Assembly: GCA_019635875.1 (NCBI GenBank)
Contig: JAHBYP010000003.1
Location: 668,444 to 732,443, forward strand
From: Alphaproteobacteria bacterium
GTDB lineage: Bacteria; Pseudomonadota; Alphaproteobacteria; Reyranellales; Reyranellaceae
DNA: 64,000 bases
Direction of reading: 5' to 3'
The position numbers and the translations under genes were made by a program. The notes under the pieces were generated by a model that was given only the letters and a program-made list of their open reading frames with translations, did not search any database and had not been told where the DNA came from. Positions 25,504-35,763 of this stretch are shown piece after piece; position 1 is the first letter of the stretch; the number at the start of each line of letters is the position of its first letter.

Positions 25504-27795
25504 ATGCCCTACGACACGCTTCCCGGACTCGGCCGGCCGCTCAGACGGCTGGAAGACCCGCGCCTGCTCACCGGCGGCGGCCGCTACACCGTCAACATCG
25601 CGGCGCCCGGTGCGCTGCATGCGGTGTTCGTGCGCTCGCCCTACGCGCACGCCCGCATCAACGCTGCCGATACCACCGCGGCCAAGGCCTCGCCCGGCGT
25701 GCGCGGCGTGTTCACCGGCGCCGACATCCTCGCCGCCGGGCTGGGCCACAATCCGGCGGTGGTCGAGATCAAGGGCGCCGACGGCCGGCGCCACATCGAG
25801 CCGCCGCGCCTGCCGATCGCGCCCGACAAGGCGCGCCATGTCGGCGAGATCGTCGCCATGGTGGTGGCCGACACGCTCGAGCAGGCGCGCGACGGCGCAG
25901 AGCTGGTCGAGATCGACTACGCACCGCTCGACGCCGTGGTCGCCGGCGACGACGCGCTGAAATCGGGCGCGCCGCCGGTGCACGACGAGGCCCCCGGCAA
26001 CCTGCTGTGCGACTGGCGGCGCGGTGACGAAACCGCGACGAACGCCGCCTTCGCCCGCGCGGCGCATGTCGTGCGCGTGCAGCAGCGTGCCAACCGCATC
26101 CTCGCCAGCTATCTCGAGACGCGCGCGGCATTGGCACGATACGACCTGCAGGGCGATGTCGTCACGCTGGTGACGCCCTCGCAGGGCGTGCACATCCTGC
26201 AGCGGGTGATCACCGACATCCTGAAGATTCCGCGCGAGCGGCTGCGCGTGGTGACGCACGACGTCGGCGGCGGCTTCGGGCCCAAGCTGCCGCCCTATCC
26301 CGAGCAGATCCTGGTCAGCTTCGCCGCCCTGCAACTCAAGCGCGACGTGCGCTGGACGCAGGAGCGCGGCGAGCACCATCTCGCCGACACGCATGCGCGC
26401 GACCTGATCGCCACGGCCGAGCTGGCGATCGATGCCGACGGCCGATTCCTCGCCATCCGCGTCGATGCCGTGGCGAATTTCGGCGCCTATGTCTCGACGG
26501 TGAATCCGACCATTCCCACCGGCGGCATGGCCAAGGTGCTGACCGGTCTCTACGACATCCCGGTCGCCCACATCGCGATGAAATGCGCGGTGTCGAACAC
26601 CGCGCCGGTCGATGCCTTCCGCGGCGCCGGCAAGCCCGAGACCCTGGTCATGGTCGAGCGGCTGGTCGATCTCGCCGCGCACCGGCTGGGCCGCGATCCC
26701 GGCGAGCTGCGTCGGCTGAACTTCGTCGCTCCCGACAAGTTCCCCTATCGCACGCCGCTGGGCTTCACCTACGACAGCGGCGACTACGCGGCATTGCTCG
26801 ACGCCGCAAACCGGAAGGCCGACATCGCCGGCCTCGCGGCCCGCCGCCGCGCCAGCGAGGCGCGCGGACGCAGGCGCGGCATCGGCTACTCGGCCCATAT
26901 CCACGGCACCGGCGGCTGGAGCGACGAGACCTCGATCGTCACCGTCAACGCCGACGGCACGATCGAGGCGGTCACCGGCACGCAGAGCCAGGGCCAGGGC
27001 CACGCCACGGTCTATGCCCAGGTGATCGCCGCGGCGCTGGGCGTCAGCCCCGAGCGCGTGCGAATCGTGCAGGGCGACACGCTGAAGGTGACGCGCGGCG
27101 GCGGCACCGGCGGCTCGTCCTCGACGATCATCTCTGGCGCCACGATGAAGCGCGCCGCCGACGTGGTGATCGCCCGCGCGCGCGATCAAGCCTCCGACAT
27201 GCTCGAGGCGGCGCCGGCCGATCTGGAGTACGCCGACGGCACCTTCACCGTGGTCGGCACCGACAGGCGCGTCGGCCTGTTCGAGATCGCCGAGCGCAAG
27301 GGTGCGATCGAAGGCCGCGCCGACTTCGCCGACAAGATCGAGAGCTGGCCCACGGGCGTGGCGATCTGCGAGGTCGAGATCGACCCGGAAAGCGGCCATG
27401 TCGCCATCGAGCGGTTCTCGTCGGCGGTCGATGTCGGCACGGTGGTCAATCCGCTGCTGCTCGACGGCCAGCTGCACGGCGGCTATGCCGCCGGCATCGG
27501 CGGCGCGCTGCTGGAGGATGCGGCGTACGATCGCGAGAGCGGCCAGCTGCTGGCCGGCTCGCTGATGGACTATGCCCTGCCGCGCGCCGACGACGTGCCC
27601 AGGTTTGAGCAGGTCACGCTCTCCACGCCGGCGCCGTTCAACATCCTGGGCATCAAGGGCGTCGGCGAGCTGCCGACCAACGGCGCGCCGGCCGCCGTGC
27701 TCAACGCCGTGATGGACGCGCTGGGCGCGCATGACGAGGGCCGCATCGAGCTGCCCCTCACGGCGGAGCGCGTCTGGCGCCTGGCCCAGCGATGA
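25504..27795 (+). CDS. Xanthine dehydrogenase family molybdopterin-binding subunit
   Basis: A 763-residue large subunit of the molybdenum hydroxylase family. Key blocks are the N-terminal [29 protein letters not shown] near residue 255 (Mo-site loop), [11 protein letters not shown] near residue 370 (form II or generic hydroxylase rather than the CO dehydrogenase AYRCSFR motif), [15 protein letters not shown], and the C-terminal [18 protein letters not shown] containing the catalytic Glu. It should hydroxylate an aldehyde or heterocycle. The FeS and FAD subunits that normally accompany it are absent on both sides. Its TGA overlaps the ATG of the GMC gene. Confidence 0.9.
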   Translation: MPYDTLPGLGRPLRRLEDPRLLTGGGRYTVNIAAPGALHAVFVRSPYAHARINAADTTAAKASPGVRGVFTGADILAAGLGHNPAVVEIKGADGRRHIEPPRLPIAPDKARHVGEIVAMVVADTLEQARDGAELVEIDYAPLDAVVAGDDALKSGAPPVHDEAPGNLLCDWRRGDETATNAAFARAAHVVRVQQRANRILASYLETRAALARYDLQGDVVTLVTPSQGVHILQRVITDILKIPRERLRVVTHDVGGGFGPKLPPYPEQILVSFAALQLKRDVRWTQERGEHHLADTHARDLIATAELAIDADGRFLAIRVDAVANFGAYVSTVNPTIPTGGMAKVLTGLYDIPVAHIAMKCAVSNTAPVDAFRGAGKPETLVMVERLVDLAAHRLGRDPGELRRLNFVAPDKFPYRTPLGFTYDSGDYAALLDAANRKADIAGLAARRRASEARGRRRGIGYSAHIHGTGGWSDETSIVTVNADGTIEAVTGTQSQGQGHATVYAQVIAAALGVSPERVRIVQGDTLKVTRGGGTGGSSSTIISGATMKRAADVVIARARDQASDMLEAAPADLEYADGTFTVVGTDRRVGLFEIAERKGAIEGRADFADKIESWPTGVAICEVEIDPESGHVAIERFSSAVDVGTVVNPLLLDGQLHGGYAAGIGGALLEDAAYDRESGQLLAGSLMDYALPRADDVPRFEQVTLSTPAPFNILGIKGVGELPTNGAPAAVLNAVMDALGAHDEGRIELPLTAERVWRLAQR

Positions 27796-29366
27796 CTGAA
27801 ACCTTCGACGTGATCGTCGTCGGCGCCGGATCGGCCGGCGCCCCGCTGGCGGCACGGCTGAGCGAGGACGGCGCGCGGCGCGTGCTGCTGCTGGAGGCCG
27901 GCAGGGATTTCCGCTCGGCCGAGACGCCGCCGGAGATGGCCAGCCTCAATCCGCTGCGCATCATCGTGCCGCCGCGCCTGCAGGCGCTCTACCAGTGGCC
28001 CGGCGTGATGGCGCGCCGCGCGGCGGGCCAGCAGCCCCGGCTGTACTGGCGCGGCCGCGGCATGGGCGGCTCTTCGTCCGTCTATGCCCTGATCGCGATC
28101 CGCGGCGTCGCCGCGGCGTTCGACCACTGGGAGCAGCTGGGCTGCGACGGCTGGTCGTTCAACGACGTGCTGCCGTTCTTCCGCAAGGCCGAGGCCGACG
28201 AGCATTTCAGCGGCTCGCCCTGGCACGGCAGCGACGGACCGCTGCCGGTCTGGCGCACGCCGCGCTCGCAATGGGGTGCGATCGACCGCGCCGCCGCCGA
28301 GGCGGCGCTGACGCTGGGCTATCCCTGGCACGACGACCTCAACGCGCCGATGGGCGACGGCGTGGCGCACTACCCGATCACCTGCGGTGCCGGGCGCTGT
28401 CGTGTGTCGACCAACGACGGCTATCTCGAGCCGGCGCGCGGGCGCAACAACCTCGCCATCGTCGGCGAGGCGCTGATCGACCGCATCGTCTTCGAGGGAC
28501 GCCGCGCGGTTGGCGTCGAGGTGCTGCGCGGCAATGAGCGCATGACCTATCGCGGCCGGGAGATCGTGATCAGCGCCGGCGCCGTGCATTCTCCCGCCAT
28601 CCTGATGCGCTCCGGCATCGGCGATCCGGCGTCGCTCGCCGAGCACGGCATCGCGGTGCGCCACGCGCTGCCCGCGGTGGGCGGGCACTTCATGGATCAT
28701 CCCGTGGTGCGCGCCGAGGTGCGGCTGAAGCCCGCGCATCGGCCCACCGATATCGACTTCCGCCACACCAATGTCTGCGTGACCTGGAGCTCGGGCCTGG
28801 GCGGCGGCGGCCATCGCGACATGATCTTCCTGGCGATGAACCACCGCGGCTTCGGCGACGACGGCCAGGCGCTGCCCGGCAGCCTGTCGTGCTCGATCTT
28901 CGAGGCCTTCTCGCGCGGCGCGGTGCAGCTGCGCTCGGCCGATCCGCATGTCGATCCCTTCGTCGAGGAGAGCATGCTGAGCGACGAGCGCGACCTGGTG
29001 CGCATGCGTGACGGCTTCGGCCGGCAGATGGCGATGCTGCGGCACCCCTCCTTCACCGATGTCGCCGAGGGCATCGCTTTCGGCATGACGCAGACGAAGC
29101 TGGAGGACGCCGCGAAGCTGCAGGGCGCCGAGCTCGACGCGCTGCTGCTGGCCGAGACCACCGACGCGCAGCACGCTGCCGGCACCTGCCGCATGGGCCG
29201 CGTCGGCGATCCGTCGGCCGTCGTCGATCCGCAGTGCCGGGTGCAGGGACTGCAGGACCTGCGCGTGGTCGACGCCTCGGTGATGCCCGCCGATTGCCGC
29301 GCCAACACCCATCTGACCACCGTGATGATCGGCGAGAAGGTCGCCGCGCAGATGCGGCAGGCCTAG
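27792..29366 (+). CDS. GMC family FAD-dependent oxidoreductase
   Basis: A 524-residue flavoprotein. The FAD Rossmann motif is VVGAGSAGAPLAARLSEDG at residues 8-26; GMGGSSSVYALIAIRG is the GMC signature 1, and SAGAVHSPAILMRSGIG is signature 2. The C-terminal DASVMPADCRANTHLTTVMIGEK block completes the FAD site. Such enzymes oxidise primary or secondary alcohols to aldehydes or ketones. The ATGA overlap with the molybdenum hydroxylase suggests an alcohol to aldehyde to acid sequence (inference). Confidence 0.92.
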   Translation: MTETFDVIVVGAGSAGAPLAARLSEDGARRVLLLEAGRDFRSAETPPEMASLNPLRIIVPPRLQALYQWPGVMARRAAGQQPRLYWRGRGMGGSSSVYALIAIRGVAAAFDHWEQLGCDGWSFNDVLPFFRKAEADEHFSGSPWHGSDGPLPVWRTPRSQWGAIDRAAAEAALTLGYPWHDDLNAPMGDGVAHYPITCGAGRCRVSTNDGYLEPARGRNNLAIVGEALIDRIVFEGRRAVGVEVLRGNERMTYRGREIVISAGAVHSPAILMRSGIGDPASLAEHGIAVRHALPAVGGHFMDHPVVRAEVRLKPAHRPTDIDFRHTNVCVTWSSGLGGGGHRDMIFLAMNHRGFGDDGQALPGSLSCSIFEAFSRGAVQLRSADPHVDPFVEESMLSDERDLVRMRDGFGRQMAMLRHPSFTDVAEGIAFGMTQTKLEDAAKLQGAELDALLLAETTDAQHAAGTCRMGRVGDPSAVVDPQCRVQGLQDLRVVDASVMPADCRANTHLTTVMIGEKVAAQMRQA

Positions 29367-29469
29367 CAAGCGGGACAATGACGACGGCGGCGGCCGGCGG
29401 CGCGATGCTATAAGCCGCCGCTTCGCGAGCCGCGCCCAGAACGTGGCCGCCGGCTGGAGGAGTGCGCGT

Positions 29470-30717
29470 ATGTCCCCGGCGTCCGGGATCGAGAGCGGCT
29501 ATGCCTGGCGGCTGGCTCTGGTGTCGATGATCTGCATCGCCGCCAGCGGCGGCTCGGCCTTCCTGCCGATCGTCGCCATGTCGCAGATGGCGCAGGAGTT
29601 CGGCGGCCAGCGCCAGGTGCCATCGCTCGCCTACACCCTGGGCTACATCGGCGCCGGCGCCGGTGGCATCATGATGGGCTGGCTCGCCGACAGGTTCGGC
29701 CCGCGTCCGCCGCTGCTGCTCGCTGCCGGCTGCGTCGCGCTGGGCGCCTGGCTGGGCGCGCAGGGCGGCCAGGTGACGCTGCTGGCGTCCTACGGCCTGC
29801 TGCTGGGCTTCCTCGGCAACGCCGCGACCTTCACGCCGATGCTCAACAACATCCAGGGCTGGTTCGACGCCCGCCGCGGCATCGCCGTGGCCATCGTCTC
29901 GGTCGGCCCGGCGGTGGGCGGCTTCGTCTGGCCGCAGATCTATCGCGCCCTGCTGCCCGATTTCGGCTGGCGCGACACGCTGGTGATCTTCGGCCTGATC
30001 GCGGCGGTGGTCATGATCCTGGGTGCCCTCTACGTGCGCCCGGCGCCGATGCTGCGCGGCCCCGGCAACGTCGCGGTGCGCGAGAACCTGGCGGCGCTGC
30101 CGCTGCCCTCGCCAACGCTCATGGCGCTGTTGTCGGCGGCCTCGTTCTGCTGCTGCCTCGCCATGGCGATGCCGTTCGCGCACATGGTGGCGTTCTGCGG
30201 CGATCTCGGCTTCGCCGCCGAGCGCGGCGCCGAGGCGGTGTCGTTGGTGCTGCTGTCGGCGATCGCCAGCACCTTCGTGATGGGCCGGCTGGCCGACAAG
30301 ATCGGCCCGCTGCCCACCAGCCTGATCTGCTCGGCGATCCAGATCGTGGCGCTGGTCGGCTTCCTGTTCGTTGCCTCGCTGTGGGGCATCTACACGCTGT
30401 CGGCGATCCACGGCATCCCGTTCATCGCCATCGTGCAGGGCTATGCGCTCAATCTGCGCGCGCTCTACGGGCCGGGCATCGGCGGCTGGCGCCTGGGCGT
30501 GGTGCTGTTCCTCGCCCTGTCGGGCATGGCGGTGGGCGGCTGGCTGGGCGGCGTGATCTTCGACGCCACCGGCTCCTACACCTGGGCCTTCCGGCTGGCA
30601 CTGCTCGCCAACCTGGTCAACCTCGCGCTGCTGACCATCCTCTTCCTGGCGCAGCGCGGCCGGCCTAGGTCAGCCATGACAGGCAGCGGGCCTGCTCCAG
30701 CACCGGATCGAGCCTGA
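29470..30717 (+). CDS. MFS transporter
   Basis: A 415-residue membrane protein with 12 hydrophobic segments split 6+6 by a basic central loop around residue 200. The first intracellular loop has the MFS motif GWLADRFGPRPPLLLA, repeated in weaker form as GRLADKIGPLPTSL in the second half. It resembles the monocarboxylate/oxalate-formate antiporter branch, so an organic acid is a likely cargo. ATG 29470 has GGAGGAG 7 bp upstream; the upstream GTG at 29443 is rejected. The 3' end overlaps the convergent GST gene by 53 bp. Confidence 0.85.
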   Translation: MSPASGIESGYAWRLALVSMICIAASGGSAFLPIVAMSQMAQEFGGQRQVPSLAYTLGYIGAGAGGIMMGWLADRFGPRPPLLLAAGCVALGAWLGAQGGQVTLLASYGLLLGFLGNAATFTPMLNNIQGWFDARRGIAVAIVSVGPAVGGFVWPQIYRALLPDFGWRDTLVIFGLIAAVVMILGALYVRPAPMLRGPGNVAVRENLAALPLPSPTLMALLSAASFCCCLAMAMPFAHMVAFCGDLGFAAERGAEAVSLVLLSAIASTFVMGRLADKIGPLPTSLICSAIQIVALVGFLFVASLWGIYTLSAIHGIPFIAIVQGYALNLRALYGPGIGGWRLGVVLFLALSGMAVGGWLGGVIFDATGSYTWAFRLALLANLVNLALLTILFLAQRGRPRSAMTGSGPAPAPDRA

Positions 30718-31657
30718 CGCGCACCTCGCGCGGCAGGGCCGCCAGCTTCTTGCGCAGCGCGTCGTAACACTTGCCCTGATAGCGGAATGGCGCCTGGCTG
30801 TAGCGCCGGCCGAGGATATCGAGCTCGAGCTCGGCCGCCTCTTCGCGCAGCGCCCGCATGTTGGCGGATAGAAACGGCAGGTAGGTCTCGCCGCAATGCC
30901 TGAGCAGCCCCAGCAAGGTCTCCGGCAACGGCGCCCTGCCATCGAGCCATTCACCCTCGACGCCGGAGGCGTCGTCGAGCCGCAGCAGCCAGCAATAGAC
31001 ATCCGCCGCGCGCGCCCGCATCTCGGCCATCGGCGTCGGATCGACCGAGAGGATCTGCAGCTGGCCGTACAGGCCGAAATCCGCCAGCGACGGGCGCGAG
31101 CCGAACAGGAACGGGATCGCCCGCACGTGGCGATCGAGCGCGTCGAGCACGAAGCGATAGCTGTCCTCGATGATCGGCCGGTTCTGCTCGGTGCAGCCGA
31201 CCAGCGCCATGCGCCCGACCTGGCGGTCGTTGAACGTCTTCATGCCGGCGCGCCGCGCATCATCAGGCATCACCGGATCGCGCGAGGTGATGATCCAGGT
31301 CTGCGCGAAGTCGCGGTCCGCGGCGTAGTACCAACGAAAGTGGAACATCATCTTGGTGAGCCACTCGTCGCCGAAATCCTCGAGCAGGTCGCTGAGATAC
31401 GCGAGCATCGGGTCATCGGGAACGATCGAGCGTTCCACGCGCTCGCGCTCCAGCGCATAGGCCAGCGGCGTCGAGTCGTTCATCATCCTGCCGTCGGGAA
31501 AGCGCAGGACGGGGATCACCGGCGGCAGGCCTGCCGCCACCGCCTCGTCGCGCGGGTTGCCGGTCGCCTTCCAGATGAACGGAATGCGGCGATAGCGCAG
31601 GATCGCGCGCATCTTCACCGAGTACGGTGAAGGATTGAAGCCGTATAGGACGTACAT
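30665..31657 (-). CDS. Glutathione S-transferase family protein, long type
   Basis: A 330-residue protein, longer than usual GSTs (about 210). The N-terminal domain has YGFNPSPYSVKMRAILRYRRIP and the cis-Pro loop PPVIPVLRFPDGR, followed by NDSTPLAYALE. The C-terminal helical region contains PSLADFGLYGQLQIL (N-cap box). About 60 extra residues at the end form a charged helical tail. Its ATG overlaps the TGA of the acyl-CoA dehydrogenase gene, so both are made from one message. Confidence 0.8.
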   Translation of the reverse strand: MYVLYGFNPSPYSVKMRAILRYRRIPFIWKATGNPRDEAVAAGLPPVIPVLRFPDGRMMNDSTPLAYALERERVERSIVPDDPMLAYLSDLLEDFGDEWLTKMMFHFRWYYAADRDFAQTWIITSRDPVMPDDARRAGMKTFNDRQVGRMALVGCTEQNRPIIEDSYRFVLDALDRHVRAIPFLFGSRPSLADFGLYGQLQILSVDPTPMAEMRARAADVYCWLLRLDDASGVEGEWLDGRAPLPETLLGLLRHCGETYLPFLSANMRALREEAAELELDILGRRYSQAPFRYQGKCYDALRKKLAALPREVRVRLDPVLEQARCLSWLT

Positions 31658-32865
31658 CAGAGACCGAGCATCGCCTTGGCGAGGATGTTGCGCTGCACCT
31701 CGCTCGAGCCGGCGTAGATCGTCGCCGCGCGGTTGTTGAGGTAGAGCGGCATGGCGGTGAGCGCATAGTCCGGCGTCACCGTCGGCTCGTTGCGGCCCAG
31801 CGCGCGGGCCTCGGGCTCGAACGGTGCGGCATAGTGCGCCAGCGCCTCGATGCCGAGCTCGTCGAGCGTCTGCAAGGTCTCCGAGCCGCGCACCTTCATC
31901 GCCGAGGAGATCGCGCCGGGGTTCCTGCCCTGGCTGAGGTCGGAAAGCACCTGCAGCTCGATGGTCTCCAGCGCCTGGATCGAGATCTCCATCTCGGCCA
32001 GCTTGCGGGCGAACTCGGGCTGGTCGATCAGACGGCCGCCCTTGCCCGCCGCCTCCTCGCGCGCGATGCGGCGCACGTCCTCGATGCGGGCGTAAAGGTT
32101 GGGCGTATAGGCCTCGCCGCCGCGCTCGTACTCCAGCAGGTGCTTGGCCACGGTCCAGCCGGCGTTCTCCGGGCCGATCCGGTTGGCCTTGGGCACGCGC
32201 ACATTGTCGAAGAACACCTGGTTGACCTCGTGGTCGCCGGCCAAGGTGATGATCGGCTTCACGGTCAGCCCGGGCGTGTCCATCGAGTCGATCAGCACGA
32301 AGGAGATGCCATCCTGCGGCTTGCCCTCGGCCGAGGTGCGCACCAGGCAGAACATGCGGTTGGCGATGTGCGCGCCGGTGGTCCAGATCTTGGTGCCGTT
32401 GATGACGTAGTCGTCGCCGTCGGAATCGGCGCGCGTCTTCAGCGAGGCGAGGTCGGAGCCCGAGCCGGGCTCGGAGTAGCCCTGGCAGAAGACGATGTCG
32501 CCGGAAATGATTCCCGGCAGGTACTTGGCATGCTGCTCCGGCGTGCCGAACTTCATCAGCACCGGGCCGACCATGCGCACGCCCATGTTGAAGATGCGCG
32601 GCGCATCGGCGGCGGTGGCCTCGCGCGCGTAGATGTAGCGCTGCGTCGCCGTCCAGCCGGGGCCGCCGTATTCCTTCGGCCAGGTCGTCGCCGACCAGCC
32701 CTTCCTCGCCAGCTTGCGGTGCCAGCGCATCGATGCCTCGAACTCGGCGAAGACGCCGCCGGTGCGCGCGCCCGCCTCGCGCAGGTCGGGCGTCAGGTTC
32801 TCGGCGAAGAACTGACGGACCTCCTGCTGAAAGGCTTGGTCCTCAGGGCTGAGCGACAGGTCCAT
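31657..32865 (-). CDS. Acyl-CoA dehydrogenase family protein
   Basis: A 402-residue flavoprotein. Family blocks are GPVLMKFGTPEQHAKYLPGI, QGYSEPGSGSDLASLKTRA (FAD-binding signature 1), INGTKIWTTGAH, and the C-terminal NNRAATIYAGSSEVQRNILA (signature 2). The usual catalytic base position near residue 250 is KHLLEYERGGEA. It introduces a double bond into an acyl-CoA and passes electrons to ETF. GGGAGGA precedes ATG 32865. Coupled by ATGA to a GST-like protein, which might process the enoyl product (inference). Confidence 0.92.
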   Translation of the reverse strand: MDLSLSPEDQAFQQEVRQFFAENLTPDLREAGARTGGVFAEFEASMRWHRKLARKGWSATTWPKEYGGPGWTATQRYIYAREATAADAPRIFNMGVRMVGPVLMKFGTPEQHAKYLPGIISGDIVFCQGYSEPGSGSDLASLKTRADSDGDDYVINGTKIWTTGAHIANRMFCLVRTSAEGKPQDGISFVLIDSMDTPGLTVKPIITLAGDHEVNQVFFDNVRVPKANRIGPENAGWTVAKHLLEYERGGEAYTPNLYARIEDVRRIAREEAAGKGGRLIDQPEFARKLAEMEISIQALETIELQVLSDLSQGRNPGAISSAMKVRGSETLQTLDELGIEALAHYAAPFEPEARALGRNEPTVTPDYALTAMPLYLNNRAATIYAGSSEVQRNILAKAMLGL

Positions 32866-33015
32866 GGCGTCCTCCCGCGTGTCCGCGGCACGGCGATTGC
32901 GTTGTTTGCAAGGCAAGCATGTTCCGCACGGAGGCGCCAGCCGGGCGTCGCACCGCTTCCCACGCCGTTTCGACAGGCGTACGCTTTCCGTCGCGGACCG
33001 GAATGGAGGCAGAGA

Positions 33016-33933
33016 ATGGCCGACTCACCCGCCCGACGACGGCCTCTTGCGTGGCTTCTCGCCGCGCTGGTGGCGCTGTCGCTCGCCGGCGGTGTCCCGG
33101 CGCTGGCCCAGAGCGCCAAGAGCCACACGCCCGACGGCGAGATCGACCTGGCACTGGCGCTGGCGATCGACGTATCGGGCAGCGTCGATCTCGAGGAAGG
33201 CCGCCTGCAGCGCGATGGCTACGTCAAGGCGTTCCGCGATCCGGCGATCCGCCGCGCCATCCTCGGCGGCTACCACGGCCGCATCGCCGTCGCCTACTTC
33301 GAATGGTCGGACGCCTGGCGGCAGAACCTGGTGGTCGACTGGACGTTGCTCGACAGCGAGCAGTCGATCGAAGCCTTCACCCACAAGCTCGAGACCCTGC
33401 CGATCGCGCGCATGATGCGCACCTCGATCACCGGCGCGATGCGCTACGCCGTGCCGATGTTCGACCGCCTGCGCTGGGTGCCCGAGCGCAAGGTGCTCGA
33501 CATCTCCGGCGACGGCTCGAACAATGACGGCGGCATGGTGACCCAGGCGCGCGACGACGCCGTCGCGCGCGGCATTACCATCAACGGCCTGCCGATCTTC
33601 AACAACCGGCCCAACCCCACCGGCTTCCCCAACGATCCCGACCTCGACCGCTACTACGAGGGCTGCGTCATCGGCGGGCCGCGCTCCTTCATGGTCGTCG
33701 CCAACGACTTCCAGAGTTTCGCCGAGGCGATCCGCAAGAAGCTCTTGCAGGAGATCGCCGATGTCGCGCCGGAACCGCGTGCCGGATTGCAGTTCGCGCA
33801 GAGCCGCGACAGCGCCATGGGCGTGCGCGATCCGCACGGTCCCGGTCCGGGCGGCCACCGTCGCTATCAGCACGGCTGCGACGTCGGCGAGAAGCGCACC
33901 CGCGAATTCTATCGGCGCTACCAGCCGAACTGA
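33016..33933 (+). CDS. Secreted DUF1194 protein with von Willebrand A-type fold
   Basis: A 305-residue protein. Residues 1-32 form a signal peptide with an RRR n-region (PALAQ-S). The mature part is a VWA-like DUF1194 domain with the metal-ion-dependent adhesion site LAIDVSGSVDLEEG, a Thr (RTSITGAMRY) and Asp (LDISGDGSNND) at the other ligand positions. The C-terminus is rich in Gly, Pro, Arg and His. It probably mediates metal-dependent binding in the periplasm or at the surface. GGAGG lies 8 bp upstream. It converges on the AEP permease gene with a family B repeat between. Confidence 0.82.
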   Translation: MADSPARRRPLAWLLAALVALSLAGGVPALAQSAKSHTPDGEIDLALALAIDVSGSVDLEEGRLQRDGYVKAFRDPAIRRAILGGYHGRIAVAYFEWSDAWRQNLVVDWTLLDSEQSIEAFTHKLETLPIARMMRTSITGAMRYAVPMFDRLRWVPERKVLDISGDGSNNDGGMVTQARDDAVARGITINGLPIFNNRPNPTGFPNDPDLDRYYEGCVIGGPRSFMVVANDFQSFAEAIRKKLLQEIADVAPEPRAGLQFAQSRDSAMGVRDPHGPGPGGHRRYQHGCDVGEKRTREFYRRYQPN

Positions 33934-33940
33934 TTCCCGT

Positions 33941-34028
33941 CGTCCTGAGCGAAGCGAAGGACCTCGCGGTCGAACGACCGCACGCGACTGTCCGCCATGC
34001 CGCGAGGTCCTTCGCTTCGCTCAGGACG
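33941..34028. repeat. Family B palindromic repeat, copy 2
   Basis: An 88-bp inverted repeat with arms CGTCCTGAGCGAAGCGAAGG and its mirror, located between convergent genes where it could act as a bidirectional transcription stop. Confidence 0.95.
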
Positions 34029-34036
34029 AGGGAGTG

Positions 34037-35731
34037 TCAGCGCCGCCGCCAGCGTTGCAGCTTCGCCAGCAGCGTGCGCTCCAGCAGCAGGTGCAGCAGC
34101 CGTGTCGCCAGCGACACCGCGACGATGCACATCGCCATCCCGGCCGCCGCGGCGTTGAAGCCGGACTCGTCCATGCTGATGACGGCGATCGAGGCCAGCT
34201 TGGTGTCGGCGCCGTAGAGGAAGATCACCGCCGAGATCGTCGTCATCGCGTTGGCGAAGAGATAGATGAAGATGTCGAGGATCGCCGGCAGGCAGATCGG
34301 CACGGTGACGCGCACGAAGGTCACCGGCAGCGGTACCTTCAGGGAAGCCGACACCGCCTCGAACTCGGCGTCGAGCTGCTTGAGCGCCGTGACCGCCGTG
34401 ATGTGCGCCACGGTGTAGAAGTGGGCGGCGGTGTTGATCACCAGGATCGCCAGCGTGCCGTAGAGGAAGTTCAGCGGGTTCGACGGGTGATTGAAGAAGA
34501 AGATGTAGCCCAGGCCCAGCACCAGCCCGGGCACCGCCATCGGCAGGGTGGCGAGAAACTGCACCAGGCCGCGCATGAAGTGGAAGCCGCGGCTCTTCTC
34601 CAGCAGCCAGGCGGCGGTGAAGATGGCGACGGCGCCGATCGCGGCGGCCAGCGCCGCCATCTTCAACGACGTCCACAGCGGATCCCAACCGGTGGGATCG
34701 AAATTCTCGAAGTCGTAGTTGTCGAGCGTCAGCGAAAGATTGTACGGCCAGCGCTTGATCAGAGAGGCCCAGCCGGCGATGCCGATGATCATCAGGATCA
34801 GGCAGGCGACCAGCCAGCAGAAGGCGAACAGCAGCGCGTCGCGACCGCGCTGCCGCCTGGGCGCGTAGGGCACGGCGCGGGCCGACAGCAGCGCCACCTG
34901 GCGCTTCTGCGCATAGCGATCGGCGAAGAACGACAGCACGGCCGGGGCCAGCAGGATCAGGCCAACCACCGCGCCCATCTCGAAGTTCTGCTGGCCGATC
35001 ACCTGCTTGTAGACGTCGGTGGCGAGCACGTTGAACTGCCCGCCGATCACCTTGGCGATGCCGAAATCGGTCAGCACCAGGGTGAAGCAGACGAAGATCG
35101 CGCTGATCAGGCCGTAGCGCGCGCCCGGCAGCGTCACGGTCCAGAAGACGCGCCAGCGCGAGGCGCCCAGCGCCTCGGCCGCCTCGTAGAGCCGCTGGTC
35201 GGCCATCGACAGCGCCGTGACCAGGATCATCAGCACGTGCGGGAAACAGTAGAAGACCTGCGAGGCGACGATGCCGCCGGCGCCGTAGATCTCGCTGCCG
35301 CCCAGCAGATGCTTGAGCATGCCCTGGTTGCCGAACAGGTAGATCATCGACATCGCCGGCAGCAGCGAGGGCGCCAGGATCGGGACCAGCGCCACGGCCT
35401 GGAACACCGGCCTGAGCGGCAGCACCGCGCGGGTGAGGGCATAGGCGTAGACGAAGGCCAGCGGCACGACGATCGCCGTGCTCACGACGGCGATGAACAG
35501 GCTGTTCCACAGCGACTGCAGCAGCGCCGGCGTCGAGACGTAGCGGATGTAGTTGTCGAACCCGACCCAGGCGCCATCGGCGTTGTGGAAGCTCTTGGAC
35601 AGCAGCGTCCACAGTGGCGCGGCGACGAACAGCGCCAGCAGGATCAGCGCCACGCCGATGCCGGCGCGCATGACGATGTCGTCGGTCGATGCCTTTGGTC
35701 GCACCAGCGCGGCTTCGGCCACCACCGCCAT
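34037..35731 (-). CDS. Putative 2-aminoethylphosphonate ABC transporter permease (fused double-domain)
   Basis: A 564-residue inner-membrane protein with about 12 transmembrane segments and two permease domains, each with an EAA-like loop (EAAEALGASRWRVFWTVTLPG near residue 190; EAVSASLKVPLPVTFVRVTVPI near residue 470). This fused arrangement is typical of the iron/AEP branch of ABC permeases. With the AEP-type binding protein and ATPase upstream it forms a complete importer. A family B repeat separates it from the ATPase gene, which may lower its expression relative to that gene. Confidence 0.87.
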   Translation of the reverse strand: MAVVAEAALVRPKASTDDIVMRAGIGVALILLALFVAAPLWTLLSKSFHNADGAWVGFDNYIRYVSTPALLQSLWNSLFIAVVSTAIVVPLAFVYAYALTRAVLPLRPVFQAVALVPILAPSLLPAMSMIYLFGNQGMLKHLLGGSEIYGAGGIVASQVFYCFPHVLMILVTALSMADQRLYEAAEALGASRWRVFWTVTLPGARYGLISAIFVCFTLVLTDFGIAKVIGGQFNVLATDVYKQVIGQQNFEMGAVVGLILLAPAVLSFFADRYAQKRQVALLSARAVPYAPRRQRGRDALLFAFCWLVACLILMIIGIAGWASLIKRWPYNLSLTLDNYDFENFDPTGWDPLWTSLKMAALAAAIGAVAIFTAAWLLEKSRGFHFMRGLVQFLATLPMAVPGLVLGLGYIFFFNHPSNPLNFLYGTLAILVINTAAHFYTVAHITAVTALKQLDAEFEAVSASLKVPLPVTFVRVTVPICLPAILDIFIYLFANAMTTISAVIFLYGADTKLASIAVISMDESGFNAAAAGMAMCIVAVSLATRLLHLLLERTLLAKLQRWRRR

Positions 35732-35763
35732 GACCTAGCGCACTTTCCGTCCGAATGGTTCCA

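Noticed and set aside
25483..27855. 790-codon minus-strand frame opposite the molybdenum hydroxylase
   Set aside because: Antisense shadow; the plus-strand product has all catalytic motifs.
34177..35731. AEP importer as an iron(III) importer
   Set aside because: The binding protein carries the STGIITARFLAEK-type block of AEP receptors, and phnWAY lies nearby; iron transport remains a weaker alternative.
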